Made by a program: the position numbers and the translations under genes. Under the pieces are notes generated by a model. The model was not told the origin of the DNA. It ran no database searches and saw only the letters and a program-made list of their open reading frames with translations. Below, in pieces: positions 1-7,690 of a DNA stretch of 12,977 nucleotides (position 1 is the stretch's first letter; each line of letters opens with the position of its first letter). Source of the stretch: Luoshenia tenuis (GTDB taxonomy: Bacteria; Bacillota; Clostridia; Christensenellales; GCA-900066905); contig NZ_JACRSO010000007.1 in assembly GCF_014384745.1 (NCBI RefSeq), positions 1 through 12,977 of the forward strand, in the 5' to 3' direction.

Positions 1-48
1 TTCCTTACTTACGTCAGAACTTCTTGCTATTTCGTCTCTTCTCTGTGC

Positions 49-59
49 AGTTTTCAAAG
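49..59 (-). promoter_or_regulatory. boxA-like rRNA antitermination element
   Basis: Read on the minus strand this is CTTTGAAAACT, the boxA-type sequence found in rRNA leaders and 16S-23S spacers of Bacillota, where NusB/S10 bind nascent RNA and prevent premature termination. It lies about 40 nt downstream of the promoter at 105-133, which fits the leader of an rRNA operon whose first gene, probably 16S, lies beyond the left edge. The rRNA gene itself is not in the window, so that part is inference. Confidence 0.65.
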
Positions 60-104
60 GTCTTTTCTGCCGCCCTGGGGCCTCCCCCGTGCGACAGCTT
101 ACTT

Positions 105-133
105 AGATTACCACAGGGGCTTATTTGTGTCAA
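105..133 (-). promoter_or_regulatory. rRNA operon promoter P2 (inferred)
   Basis: On the minus strand there is a perfect -35 TTGACA (128-133), a 17-nt spacer and a -10 TAATCT (105-110) preceded by TGG, an extended -10 dinucleotide. The region just upstream (about 134-190) is rich in A and T runs, like an UP element. Transcription would start near 98 and run leftwards through the boxA at 49-59. The consensus -35, the UP-like stretch and boxA together point to a strong rRNA promoter. Confidence 0.65.
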
Positions 134-197
134 GCCTAAAAATGCAAATTTATTAAACTTTTTTACACAACTGCATTTTTCTCCTTTTGCTGCCAAA

Positions 198-226
198 TTA
201 TACGCGCTATAGGCGGGTTTTTCCAG
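198..226 (-). promoter_or_regulatory. possible upstream rRNA promoter P1
   Basis: The minus strand shows a perfect TATAAT (198-203) with CTGGAA (221-226) 17 nt upstream. It is 93 nt upstream of the promoter at 105-133, and tandem promoters at about this distance are common for rRNA operons of Bacillota. The -35 match is poor, so this is less certain than P2. Confidence 0.4.
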
Positions 227-275
227 TAATAAGAGCGGCCCGCCATGCGATATAGCTGAAAAAACGAAGAATAGC

Positions 276-304
276 TTGCGGGAACCTGCCGCGCCCGGTA
301 TAAT
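276..304 (+). promoter_or_regulatory. sigma-A-type promoter of uppP
   Basis: TTGCGG (276-281) and a perfect TATAAT (299-304) are separated by 17 nt. The predicted start of transcription is near 311, which leaves a leader of about 40 nt before the chosen uppP start at 350. It lies back to back with the leftward rRNA-type promoters. Confidence 0.6.
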
Positions 305-349
305 AACAACGAAATGTTACAATTGTTGCAAGAGAGAGGTAGTTCAATT

Positions 350-1153
350 ATGGCCATATGGCAAGCCATTCTTCTGGGGTTAGTGCAGGGCTTTACGGCC
401 TTTTTGCCCGTATCCAGCTCTGGCCATCTTTCCTTAATGGAGCACATTTTGGGCACGCCGGAAAGCGGCTCGCTTTTGACGATGATGTTCCACTTAGGGG
501 CGTTGGCCGCCGTCATCGCAGTATTTTGGAAAGATCTGTGGATGCTCGTGCGCCAGCCGCGCCACAAACTGATGTATATGATGTTGATCGCCACCGTTCC
601 GCTTTTGGTTTCCATCCTTTTATTGGGCGGCGTTTTTGCCTCAGCATATCAGCAGAGCAACGTGCAAGGGCTGGTGCTGGCCATCGGCTTTTTGATCACG
701 GGGCTTGCGTTGTTTGCCGCCGGCCAGTTTTTTGACAACGGCGAGAAAAAGCTCAAACAATTTTGTTGGAAGGAGAGCGGCATCATCGGTCTTTCCCAGA
801 TCCTGGCCGTGATCCCCGGCATTTCCCGCTTTGGCGCTACCCTTTCCGCAGCCATGGCCAGCGGACTGGAGCGCCCCTTTGCCCTGCGGTTCGCGCTCCT
901 GCTCAGCGCACCTTCTCTGCTGATCTCGGTATTGTGCGAAGGTTTTATGCTGATCGGCAGCGAGGCCGCCCCCACGGTGGACTTCTGGGGGGCGATCATG
1001 GGGCTGCTGGCTGCCATGCTGGCCGGCTACGCCGCGATCCGGCTGCTGCTCAAAATTTTAGCCCGGGGTAAACTCCAGTACTTTGCCTATTATCTTGGCG
1101 GTCTAACCGTTTTACTACTGCTGGATCAATTCGTTTTCCGCCTTTTCTTTTAA
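350..1153 (+). CDS. uppP: Undecaprenyl-diphosphatase (UppP/BacA family), atypical active site
   Basis: Integral membrane protein of 267 residues, a normal length for UppP (E. coli BacA is 273). The family dephosphorylates undecaprenyl diphosphate to recycle the lipid carrier of cell-wall synthesis, and overexpression gives bacitracin resistance. Family motif 1 is seen as QGFTAFLPVSSSGHL (13-27) and motif 2 as PGISRFGAT (156-164), with several hydrophobic segments between and after. His26 and Arg160 match the essential His and Arg. The acidic residue expected at position 17 (second Glu of E/Q-x3-E) is Ala, and the Ser after Arg160 is Phe, so activity is uncertain. The start at 350 follows a purine-rich GAGAGG. 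The in-frame ATG at 314 is almost at the predicted transcript start and adds 12 residues without family match. Monocistronic, with a hairpin terminator 15 nt after the stop. Confidence 0.88.
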   Translation: MAIWQAILLGLVQGFTAFLPVSSSGHLSLMEHILGTPESGSLLTMMFHLGALAAVIAVFWKDLWMLVRQPRHKLMYMMLIATVPLLVSILLLGGVFASAYQQSNVQGLVLAIGFLITGLALFAAGQFFDNGEKKLKQFCWKESGIIGLSQILAVIPGISRFGATLSAAMASGLERPFALRFALLLSAPSLLISVLCEGFMLIGSEAAPTVDFWGAIMGLLAAMLAGYAAIRLLLKILARGKLQYFAYYLGGLTVLLLLDQFVFRLFF

Positions 1154-1167
1154 ACTTTAAATTATGC

Positions 1168-1200
1168 AAAGCGGCCCGGCATTAGCCGGGCCGCTTTATT
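1168..1200. terminator. Bidirectional hairpin terminator between uppP and the ABC operon
   Basis: A perfect 13-bp stem, AAAGCGGCCCGGC / GCCGGGCCGCTTT, encloses an ATTA loop. It lies 15 nt after the uppP stop and 5 nt after the last gene of the leftward operon, so it can serve both converging transcripts. The T-tract is short on both sides, so termination may be incomplete. Confidence 0.75.
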
Positions 1201-1205
1201 ATACG

Positions 1206-2072
1206 CTATTTCTTTTCCAAACCTTCACCCATAATGTCCGTCTTATTGGGGCTGGAACGTCCCTCCAGGTTGGGGAACCGCCGCTCGATCGCCGCAAAGC
1301 CGATTTCGACATCCTCATGCACCTCTTCCGGCGTCAGGCAGCCGACGGTGACCATATCCTGCGGCCGAAGCGTGGCGTAGTTAAACGTGATCCCTACAAA
1401 CGGAGAGACCCGCCCCGCCGCCATAGATTTAATATTCATGACCGGCTTTTTCGCCTCCCAGATCACCTTGAGGATGTACTCGATCTCTACCTGCATCATA
1501 TAGCCCACGCAGTTGAAGATCTGGATATAAGTTTCCACATCGTATTCGTTCAGGTCCGAATACAAAATCAACTCCGGCATGTGGGCCGAGAGCCCCGGCA
1601 ACATCCCCCGTTGGCGGATCATCGACAGGTAATCTGGCAACCGGTCGATGATCTTCTTATTTTTATTGACCAGTTGCTCGGCAGAGCTGTGATGGATCAG
1701 GCAAAACTGCGACCCCGCCTTCTGACAAGCTTCAAATGTGGCTTCGGCCTCCCGGCGCGCTTGCGCGTTATCGTCTACATTCACGATGGGCGTGTCGATC
1801 CTAATGATTCCCTGCCCCGTCCGGTCCTCAGCCAGCTTGATTCCATCCATCAGCACCGGGTTGGTTGCAATAGGCGCCATGATCGCATCGATCCCATACG
1901 TTAAAAACGCACAGATGATGTCCGCAATAGCCTCCTTGCTCCCATTCATGCGGGTGATCTGGTGATCCGCCGCAACCGATGTGTGGCTGTAACCCAATAT
2001 CCAGTTGGTGCCGATCAACATCCGCGGAAGTGAGATTCCCCCTACTTCCGTTCTCGGAAACTGCTGTGCCAT
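1206..2072 (-). CDS. TIM-barrel protein of unknown activity, last gene of the ABC operon
   Basis: Soluble protein of 288 residues with no signal peptide or membrane segment. I do not recognise a named family. The alternating strand and helix pattern suggests a TIM barrel. The C-terminal third, with KKPVMNIKSMAAGR (208-221) and then LTPEEVHEDVE (246-256), resembles the end of aldo/keto reductases, where a 'kPvi-K-laaGr' strand is followed by a 'peeveEn' helix. The Asp-Tyr-Lys-His tetrad of classical aldo/keto reductases is not evident, so a redox role is not claimed. The start at 2072 has a strong AAAGGAGG 8 nt upstream. Another ATG at 2123 overlaps the stop of the preceding gene as TAATG, but the 17 residues it adds look non-coding. 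It lies 50 nt after the AbrB-fused ATPase on the same strand, which suggests co-transcription and perhaps a role in handling the transported compound. Confidence 0.75.
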   Translation of the reverse strand: MAQQFPRTEVGGISLPRMLIGTNWILGYSHTSVAADHQITRMNGSKEAIADIICAFLTYGIDAIMAPIATNPVLMDGIKLAEDRTGQGIIRIDTPIVNVDDNAQARREAEATFEACQKAGSQFCLIHHSSAEQLVNKNKKIIDRLPDYLSMIRQRGMLPGLSAHMPELILYSDLNEYDVETYIQIFNCVGYMMQVEIEYILKVIWEAKKPVMNIKSMAAGRVSPFVGITFNYATLRPQDMVTVGCLTPEEVHEDVEIGFAAIERRFPNLEGRSSPNKTDIMGEGLEKK

Positions 2073-2122
2073 CCCTATTCCTCCTTTATCGCCGCGATAG
2101 CAGATACATGCAGCCCGCGGCA

Positions 2123-3034
2123 TTATGCTTCTTTGTGTTGCTCCGTTTCCGCATCCGGCGGCAGCAGGACGACCCGTCCCTCCTCCAGCTCCACGCGCAT
2201 CTTGTTTTTCCCGCTGACGCCCAGCGCGTCCAGATAATCCCGCGGAATCTGCAGCCGGCCGGCAGGATCGAGTACCGCGTACTCCACCTGCTCCTGCTGC
2301 TGGGCGGCCTCCTCCTGTTCCAATTCGCGCATCTCGTCTAAGATCGAGCGGCGGCGGATAAACTCGCTGGACGTGCGCCCATCCCTTATGGCCACCACCC
2401 GGTCCACCTGGCGGGAAAGATTCATATCGTGCGTCACGATGATGATGGTCACCCCCAGGGCCCTATTGATATCCCGAAAAATATCCAAAATCGTACTGGC
2501 CGTTCTGGAATCAACCGACCCGGTGGGCTCATCGGCCAGTACCAGCCGTGGATCGTTGGCCAGGCTGATGGCGATGGCCACGCGCTGTTGTTCGCCGCCG
2601 GAAAGCTGGTTGAGTTTGCTTTTTTTGCGGTGAGAAAGACCCACCATGTCCAGCAGCTCCAGCGCCCGCCCCCGGTCCCGCTTGCCCTTTAAAATCATGG
2701 GCAGCTCGATATTCTCCGTCGCCGTCAGGTAGGGGACTAGGTTGCGGGCATTATTTTGCCAGATAAAACCCACGACTTCGCGCTTGTACTTGATGTAATC
2801 CTTTTCGGTGAACTTGAGCATATCCCGGTTGTCGATAATCAGCTTGCCGGCCGAGGGCCGGTCCAGCCCGCCCAGCATGTTGAGCAGGGTGGACTTACCA
2901 CTGCCGGAGTTGCCGATGATCGCCATCAGCTCTCCCTCTTCCACGGCCAAATCCAACCCTTGCAGGGCCACCACTTCGATCTCCTTGGTCTTATAGATCT
3001 TAACGAGGTTTTGGCAATCGATCATCAGGCTCAT
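2123..3034 (-). CDS. ABC transporter ATPase with C-terminal SpoVT/AbrB-like domain
   Basis: Cytoplasmic ATPase subunit of 303 residues, of the MacB/LolD/FtsE type. Walker A is GNSGSGKST (41-49), the Q-loop Gln is at 93, the signature LSGGEQQ at 144-150, Walker B LVLADEP at 164-170 and the switch His at 202, all intact. After a charged, Glu- and Gln-rich linker (about 222-249) comes a 45-residue segment (250-293) with the core VLDPAGRLQIPRDYLDALGV, matching the 'D-x2-GRI-x-IP-x5-LGI' signature of SpoVT/AbrB swapped-hairpin domains. These normally dimerise and bind DNA; here the domain could dimerise the ATPase, sense something or couple transport to gene control. The start at 3034 is chosen because ATG overlaps the previous stop as ATGA, with a G-rich site just upstream; 50 further in-frame upstream residues lie inside the neighbour. 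Confidence 0.92.
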   Translation of the reverse strand: MSLMIDCQNLVKIYKTKEIEVVALQGLDLAVEEGELMAIIGNSGSGKSTLLNMLGGLDRPSAGKLIIDNRDMLKFTEKDYIKYKREVVGFIWQNNARNLVPYLTATENIELPMILKGKRDRGRALELLDMVGLSHRKKSKLNQLSGGEQQRVAIAISLANDPRLVLADEPTGSVDSRTASTILDIFRDINRALGVTIIIVTHDMNLSRQVDRVVAIRDGRTSSEFIRRRSILDEMRELEQEEAAQQQEQVEYAVLDPAGRLQIPRDYLDALGVSGKNKMRVELEEGRVVLLPPDAETEQHKEA

Positions 3035-3744
3035 CTTTGCCACCCCCCTCTGGCATTTTCGTTGCGGAAGGCTTCGATCATCTCGCCGTCGGCCAGGGTG
3101 ATCACCTGGTCGGCGATCTCGCCCATCTGCGGGTCGTGCGAGGTCATCACCACCGTGACGCCCTCCTGCTCCACCAGATTGCAAAGGATGCGCATGACCT
3201 GCAAACCCATGCGGGTATCCAGCTCCGCCGTGGGCTCGTCGGCAAAGATCACGCTGGGCCGGTGGCTCAAGGCCCGGGCGATAGCCACGCGCTGCTGCTC
3301 GCCGCCGGAAAGTTCGCTGGGCCGGTGGTTCATCCGCTTGCCCAGGCCCACAAAGTTAAGGCATTCTTCTGCCCGCTGCTGCCGCTCTTTCGCGGGATAC
3401 CCGGAAATACGCAGGGAAAACTCCACATTCTCATAGGCCGACATCAACGAGATCAGCGCTACGGATTGGAAAATATAGCCGATCTCCTTGCGCCTGATCT
3501 CGTCGCACGCCCGGTCCGGCAGCGTGGTGATATCCCGGCCGTTAAAGACGATCTGCCCGGCGGTCGGCCGGTCCAGCGTGCTTAAAAGGTTCATCAGGGT
3601 GGTCTTGCCCGAGCCGGAGCGGCCTCGGAGCAGGGTGAGCTCCCCAGGCATAATGCTCAGGTTGATATCTCTGAGGGCGTGTACGGTTTCGCTGCCGGTC
3701 TGAAAATCCCGGCACAGGCCCTGCGTGGTCATGATCGGTTCCAT
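3031..3744 (-). CDS. ABC transporter ATPase (MacB/LolD-like), first of two
   Basis: Cytoplasmic nucleotide-binding subunit of 237 residues, the usual length for a stand-alone MacB/LolD/FtsE-type ATPase. Walker A is GRSGSGKTT (41-49), the Q-loop Gln is at 93, the signature LSGGEQQ at 145-151, Walker B VIFADEP at 165-171 and the switch His at 203. All catalytic elements are intact. The start at 3744 lies 1 nt after the permease stop, with a GGGGGAGG site inside the end of the permease gene, so translation is probably coupled. The gene ends in a 4-nt ATGA overlap with the second ATPase. The two ATPases differ throughout and are not recent duplicates, so an asymmetric heterodimer driving the permease is likely but not proved. 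A second in-frame ATG at 3732 is possible. Confidence 0.93.
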   Translation of the reverse strand: MEPIMTTQGLCRDFQTGSETVHALRDINLSIMPGELTLLRGRSGSGKTTLMNLLSTLDRPTAGQIVFNGRDITTLPDRACDEIRRKEIGYIFQSVALISLMSAYENVEFSLRISGYPAKERQQRAEECLNFVGLGKRMNHRPSELSGGEQQRVAIARALSHRPSVIFADEPTAELDTRMGLQVMRILCNLVEQEGVTVVMTSHDPQMGEIADQVITLADGEMIEAFRNENARGGWQR

Positions 3745-3745
3745 A

Positions 3746-6556
3746 CTATTCCTCCCCCAGTTTGATCGCCTGGGCGATCTTGATCTTGGATACCAGCACG
3801 CCCAGCACCGCAAAGCCGATGGCCAGCACCACGCCCATGATCCCATAGATCTTGAGGTAATCGCTGGACGACATCACCACCGCAAAGGGCGGCACCTGCT
3901 GCGCGGAAGCGTAGATCATCTGCAGCAGCGGCACGAACAGCTCGCTGGCCAGCCCGCCGATCACGATGCCCAGCAGGATCGCCACGCCGGAGATCAGCAG
4001 CTGCTCGGCCAACAGAAGGCCTATCAGCCGTTTAACAGACAAGCCCATGGCCCGGAAGATACCAAATTGCAGCACGCGGCTCTTGATGGATATGATCCAG
4101 TAGATCAAAAAGCCGATGGCCGTGACCAGGATGGTCACGATAAAGCCCAGCGTCAGCGCACCGTTGGTGCCCTGCAGCATAGGGTCGTTTTTAATGGTGA
4201 CCAGCTGCTGGGTGGTATCCTCAAAGGAGGTGAAGGCCAACCCCTTGGCCTGTACGTCCGCGTAAATCTGTTCCGCATCCGCGCCAGGCGCCCGTTTCAT
4301 CCACAATTCATAGGGTTCTATGCGCATATTCAGCTCGATGGTACGGTAGTTGGCTACCATAAAGTAGGGGTCCTCATAAGGGTTCAGGCCAGGCCAGTAG
4401 TCGATAAAGCCCAACACCACAGCCTGCTGCATATTTTGCTGCGCCCAGCTGTAGTAAATGGTGTCCCCCGCCTGTATGCCCATCTCCTGATAGCCTTTGG
4501 AGAGCAGTACGCCTTTGGGATACTCCGTCATCAAATTCAAATAATTGTACCAGTGGGTGGGCAGCAAATTGGTTCTGAACCAGGCTACCTTTCCAAATTC
4601 ACTGGGTACGATGCTCATGATCGTGGTGCCGGTCTTGTTCTGGTCGCCAAACTTGACCAGCACCTCGCCGTTGCGGTATACCTTGGTCACCGCCTCGATA
4701 CCCGAGATGCCCTCGTACTGCTCAAAGGGCGGCTCCCGGTAGGTGACGGCCTCGCTGCTCTGGCCCGATGCGGCCAGGCTATCTTCATTGCTTTCCCATT
4801 TAGCCATGGCTACGATATCGCAGCCATTTTCATAGCGTATCTGTTCCTCTGCGTTGCGGTTGATGGTGCGGGCCGTATTGGCGCTGAAAATGCCGGTAGC
4901 CAGCGTCAAGATCAGAAAGATCATCAAAAATTGCTCCTGGCCGCGGCTGCGCCCCACCTGGATAAAAGAAGCGTACATTACCGGGGACCATATCTTGCGG
5001 CCCAGGTAAAAGATCAGTTGGATCACGTAAGGGTAAAGCCGCAATAGCAGCAGCCCCGCGCCCAGCACGAAAAGCGAGGAGATCAGAAACAGCAGCGGAT
5101 CGATAGGCACATCGCCGCTGGCCGCCCCCGTCAGCTCCAGGATCTGCTGGCGGTTTTGATAGGCGTAGAGCCCGTATCCAGAGATGGCCAGCAACAATAC
5201 ATCCAGAAAATATTTTTTCCAGAAGGCTTTATGCTTGCGCTCACTCTTGCGCCGCTTATGCTCTACGATAGAAACCCGGCAGGACAGCAGCGCCGGGACC
5301 AGCATCGTGGCCACCGAGAACAGCGCCGCGTACAACGCGTACAGGTAGACCTTGCCCGTAAGCTCTAATGAAAGCGCCGTGCGCTGTACGAATTCTAAAA
5401 AGCCGTTGGCTGCGCCCAACATCCGGCAAAGGCCCAGCCCGATCAACGGCCCGATCAGCATGGCGATGGCCGCCACGATCAGCCCCTCGATCAGGTAACT
5501 GTTAAACACCTGGCCCGGGCCTGCGCCCCGGCTGCGCAGCACGGCGATCTCATTTTTCTCATAATCTACGATCAGCTGGGCCACCATGAAGATATAAAAG
5601 GCCAGCATCAGCAGGATCGGCACCTGCAAGACCAGCAGGGTGGTGCTCAGCTGGGCGGCCCGCGTGAGGTATTGGCTGAGCAGTTCCACCGTAGGCATGG
5701 AGTAGGTAATGCCCATCTCCTTATAGGGCCCCAGCTCGCGCTGGATATTCTGCAGGCCGATCATCACATCGCGCAGGTTGGAAAGGGTGATGGCATGATA
5801 GTCCAGCGCGTAATTCCACTGTACGATGGTCAGCAGCGTGGGCTCGCGCTCGATCAACTCCCGCTCCATCAGCTCCCCGTTCATTATAAAGCCGCCCGCG
5901 GTGGTGCGCTCCCCGTCATACCAGAACAGTTCGCTGCCCTCCTTCGGCTCGACCACTCCGACCACCTTTACGTAGAGCGGCTCATCTAAATCCATCTGGC
6001 TATGGCTCAGCTCATATACCACGTCCAACGGTACATCGTTATCGTTGATCGCCCCTTTAAAGGCCACTACTTCATAGACGCCTTCCGCATCCTTTTGGGC
6101 CGCAGGTAAGCGCCCCTGAAGGACATTTACTTGTTCTTCAAAGCCCGGTATACCGTTTAGTTTAAAATAGACTGACTTGGGATTTTCGCTGCGCTGTTCT
6201 TTGGGCAGGCCAGTCAAATAATCCAGCCAATAAACGCAGGTCGTATCCGCGCTGGGCAGGCCGATGGCTGGCTCCAGCCGCTCGGTCACTTGACTTTTCA
6301 GCGCGTGATAGCCCTCCAGCCGCTCATCCTGGTTGGTAAAACGGCTGGAAAGGTCCGCTTTGATATGCAGTGTGCCCGGGTAATTCCCGAACTCTTCTTG
6401 ATAGCTCTCCAGATCCTTGATTAGCATGCGCTGCAAAACGCCGTCCGTGTACATGGGTACCGTACTGACCATGGCCACTGCGATGGTGATCCCGATCAGA
6501 AGGCACAAGACCATCCAGCGGTTGTTAAGCATCTTGCGCACGACCATTAAAAACAT
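3746..6556 (-). CDS. Large ABC permease with two FtsX domains
   Basis: Membrane protein of 936 residues. A first membrane helix (about 13-31) is followed by a large extracytoplasmic domain (33-300). Then comes an FtsX domain with helices near 305-330, 355-378 and 401-425, including NEIAVLRSRGAGPGQVF (335-351), the FtsX cytoplasmic coupling region. After two central helices (about 451-466 and 486-508) and another near 545-560, a second extracytoplasmic domain (562-800) precedes a second FtsX domain with helices near 803-825, 845-870 and 903-923 and the matching FGIFRAMGLSVKRL (831-844). The chain is thus a pseudo-dimer: two MacB/LolC-like halves in one polypeptide. Such proteins do not usually form a channel but transmit ATPase motion to extracytoplasmic domains. 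The start at 6556 has an AAGGGGGA site, 16 nt after the adaptor gene. The substrate is unknown. Confidence 0.92.
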   Translation of the reverse strand: MFLMVVRKMLNNRWMVLCLLIGITIAVAMVSTVPMYTDGVLQRMLIKDLESYQEEFGNYPGTLHIKADLSSRFTNQDERLEGYHALKSQVTERLEPAIGLPSADTTCVYWLDYLTGLPKEQRSENPKSVYFKLNGIPGFEEQVNVLQGRLPAAQKDAEGVYEVVAFKGAINDNDVPLDVVYELSHSQMDLDEPLYVKVVGVVEPKEGSELFWYDGERTTAGGFIMNGELMERELIEREPTLLTIVQWNYALDYHAITLSNLRDVMIGLQNIQRELGPYKEMGITYSMPTVELLSQYLTRAAQLSTTLLVLQVPILLMLAFYIFMVAQLIVDYEKNEIAVLRSRGAGPGQVFNSYLIEGLIVAAIAMLIGPLIGLGLCRMLGAANGFLEFVQRTALSLELTGKVYLYALYAALFSVATMLVPALLSCRVSIVEHKRRKSERKHKAFWKKYFLDVLLLAISGYGLYAYQNRQQILELTGAASGDVPIDPLLFLISSLFVLGAGLLLLRLYPYVIQLIFYLGRKIWSPVMYASFIQVGRSRGQEQFLMIFLILTLATGIFSANTARTINRNAEEQIRYENGCDIVAMAKWESNEDSLAASGQSSEAVTYREPPFEQYEGISGIEAVTKVYRNGEVLVKFGDQNKTGTTIMSIVPSEFGKVAWFRTNLLPTHWYNYLNLMTEYPKGVLLSKGYQEMGIQAGDTIYYSWAQQNMQQAVVLGFIDYWPGLNPYEDPYFMVANYRTIELNMRIEPYELWMKRAPGADAEQIYADVQAKGLAFTSFEDTTQQLVTIKNDPMLQGTNGALTLGFIVTILVTAIGFLIYWIISIKSRVLQFGIFRAMGLSVKRLIGLLLAEQLLISGVAILLGIVIGGLASELFVPLLQMIYASAQQVPPFAVVMSSSDYLKIYGIMGVVLAIGFAVLGVLVSKIKIAQAIKLGEE

Positions 6557-6572
6557 GGCGCGTCCCCCTTAT

Positions 6573-7559
6573 TTATCGCTTAACGATCAGATCCCCTACA
6601 TTCAGCCCTTCCAGGATCTCATATTCGCCGGTGGTCTCCATCCCGACCTTGACGTCGCGCTCGACTTTAACGCCGTCCTCCATCACGTAAACGTATTGGC
6701 GGCCAATATAGGTGTTGACATAGTTCTTGGGCAGGACGATTACATCCTCCTTGCGCTCCAGCACGGCCACTACAGAGGCCGTCTGCCCCTCGCTGACGGT
6801 GGCATAATCCAGCCCTTCCACGTCAAAGATCACGATATTGGCCGGCTTGCCATCTTCCTTTTCCGTAGCGTTGCTGGGGCTGGTCACCACCGTGCCCGTA
6901 TAGCTTTGGTCGTTGACCGTTACCTCCACCGCCATGCCCGGGCGGAAAGAAGTCGCGTCCGACCCTTCAAAGCGCAGCTGCAGCGTGCCATCCTCCTGGA
7001 TGCGCACCATTTCTTTAAAGGGCTGCACCGCCATCCCCGCCGACAGGTTTTCATCCACTGCCGTGACCTTGCCGTTCATCCCCGAGGTCAGCTGTCCCTG
7101 TTTGATCTGGCGCTGCAGGTCGCTTACGGTTTCCTTGGCCAGCGCAACGCTCTTTTGCGCATTGGTGCTGTCCGGCGCCTCATTCAATTCCTTTTGCGCA
7201 TATTTCAGCTCGATCTGCGCCTTGCGCAGGCTGCTTTTGAGACTTTCCACATCCATCTCGGCCAATACGTCGCCCTTTTTCACCTCATCCCCCAGAGATA
7301 CGTTAACTTTAGATACGTATCCGCTGATGGGAAAAGAAAGTACGGAAAACTTTGACGACATGAACGACGCCGACACCGAAAGCTTGTTTTCTATCGTTCC
7401 CAGCGTCACCTCTTCGGTCTGCACCTCTACCTCTTCGGGCTCGATCAGCGGCGGCGCCAGCGCCTCCTCTTCCTTAGGTAAGAGCAAGCAGCCGTTCACC
7501 GTCAGGCAAAGCGATACCAGTACCGCCAGGACTCCAGTTTTTTTAAGCGTTACCCCCAT
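6573..7559 (-). CDS. Lipoprotein membrane-fusion adaptor (MacA/HlyD-like)
   Basis: Adaptor subunit of 328 residues, first gene of the ABC operon. A basic N-terminus and hydrophobic stretch end at Cys24 in TVNGC, a plausible lipobox, so the mature protein should be lipid-anchored on the outer face of the membrane. The biotinyl-lipoyl-like segment (about 71-104, with SGYVSKVNVSLGDEVKKGDVLA) leads into a short alpha-helical hairpin (about 105-156). The second lipoyl half follows (157-190), then a beta-barrel domain (about 193-270) and a membrane-proximal domain ending in EGLNVGDLIVKR. This domain order is typical of MacA/HlyD/AcrA adaptors. The hairpin is short, as in Gram-positive members that have no outer-membrane partner. 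The ATG at 7559 is chosen over an in-frame GTG at 7580 because AAGGAGG sits 6 nt upstream of it. It probably links the permease's outer domains to the substrate. Confidence 0.9.
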   Translation of the reverse strand: MGVTLKKTGVLAVLVSLCLTVNGCLLLPKEEEALAPPLIEPEEVEVQTEEVTLGTIENKLSVSASFMSSKFSVLSFPISGYVSKVNVSLGDEVKKGDVLAEMDVESLKSSLRKAQIELKYAQKELNEAPDSTNAQKSVALAKETVSDLQRQIKQGQLTSGMNGKVTAVDENLSAGMAVQPFKEMVRIQEDGTLQLRFEGSDATSFRPGMAVEVTVNDQSYTGTVVTSPSNATEKEDGKPANIVIFDVEGLDYATVSEGQTASVVAVLERKEDVIVLPKNYVNTYIGRQYVYVMEDGVKVERDVKVGMETTGEYEILEGLNVGDLIVKR

Positions 7560-7690
7560 ACCGTTCCTCCTTAAATTCACCGCCGGAACGGCTCCCCCCC
7601 TTCCCGGCTTGAACTTGGTTATCCCCCGTCTTTTTTCTCCAGGGCTTATATCGTGATTGATTCAATTTTTTTCTACAAATTCCTGCCCTT

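Noticed and set aside
314..349. Upstream in-frame start of uppP at 314
   Set aside because: It is only a few bases from the predicted transcript start, lacks a ribosome binding site, and adds residues not matching the family N-terminus.
1164..1904. 246-residue open frame on the plus strand, starting at the uppP terminator
   Set aside because: It begins inside the terminator hairpin and runs antisense to the TIM-barrel gene; no ribosome binding site or domain.
2073..2123. Longer version of the TIM-barrel gene starting at 2123 with a TAATG overlap
   Set aside because: The overlap is suggestive of coupling, but the extra 17 residues are not protein-like and a strong AAAGGAGG site precedes the ATG at 2072.
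3725..5047. 440-residue open frame on the plus strand opposite the permease
   Set aside because: It is rich in His, Gln and Arg, has no recognisable domain or ribosome binding site, and lies wholly antisense to a clearly coding permease and the end of an ATPase start region.
6417..7355. 312-residue open frame on the plus strand opposite the adaptor gene
   Set aside because: Antisense to a well-supported adaptor gene; its composition is that of a shadow frame of GC-rich coding sequence, with no domain.
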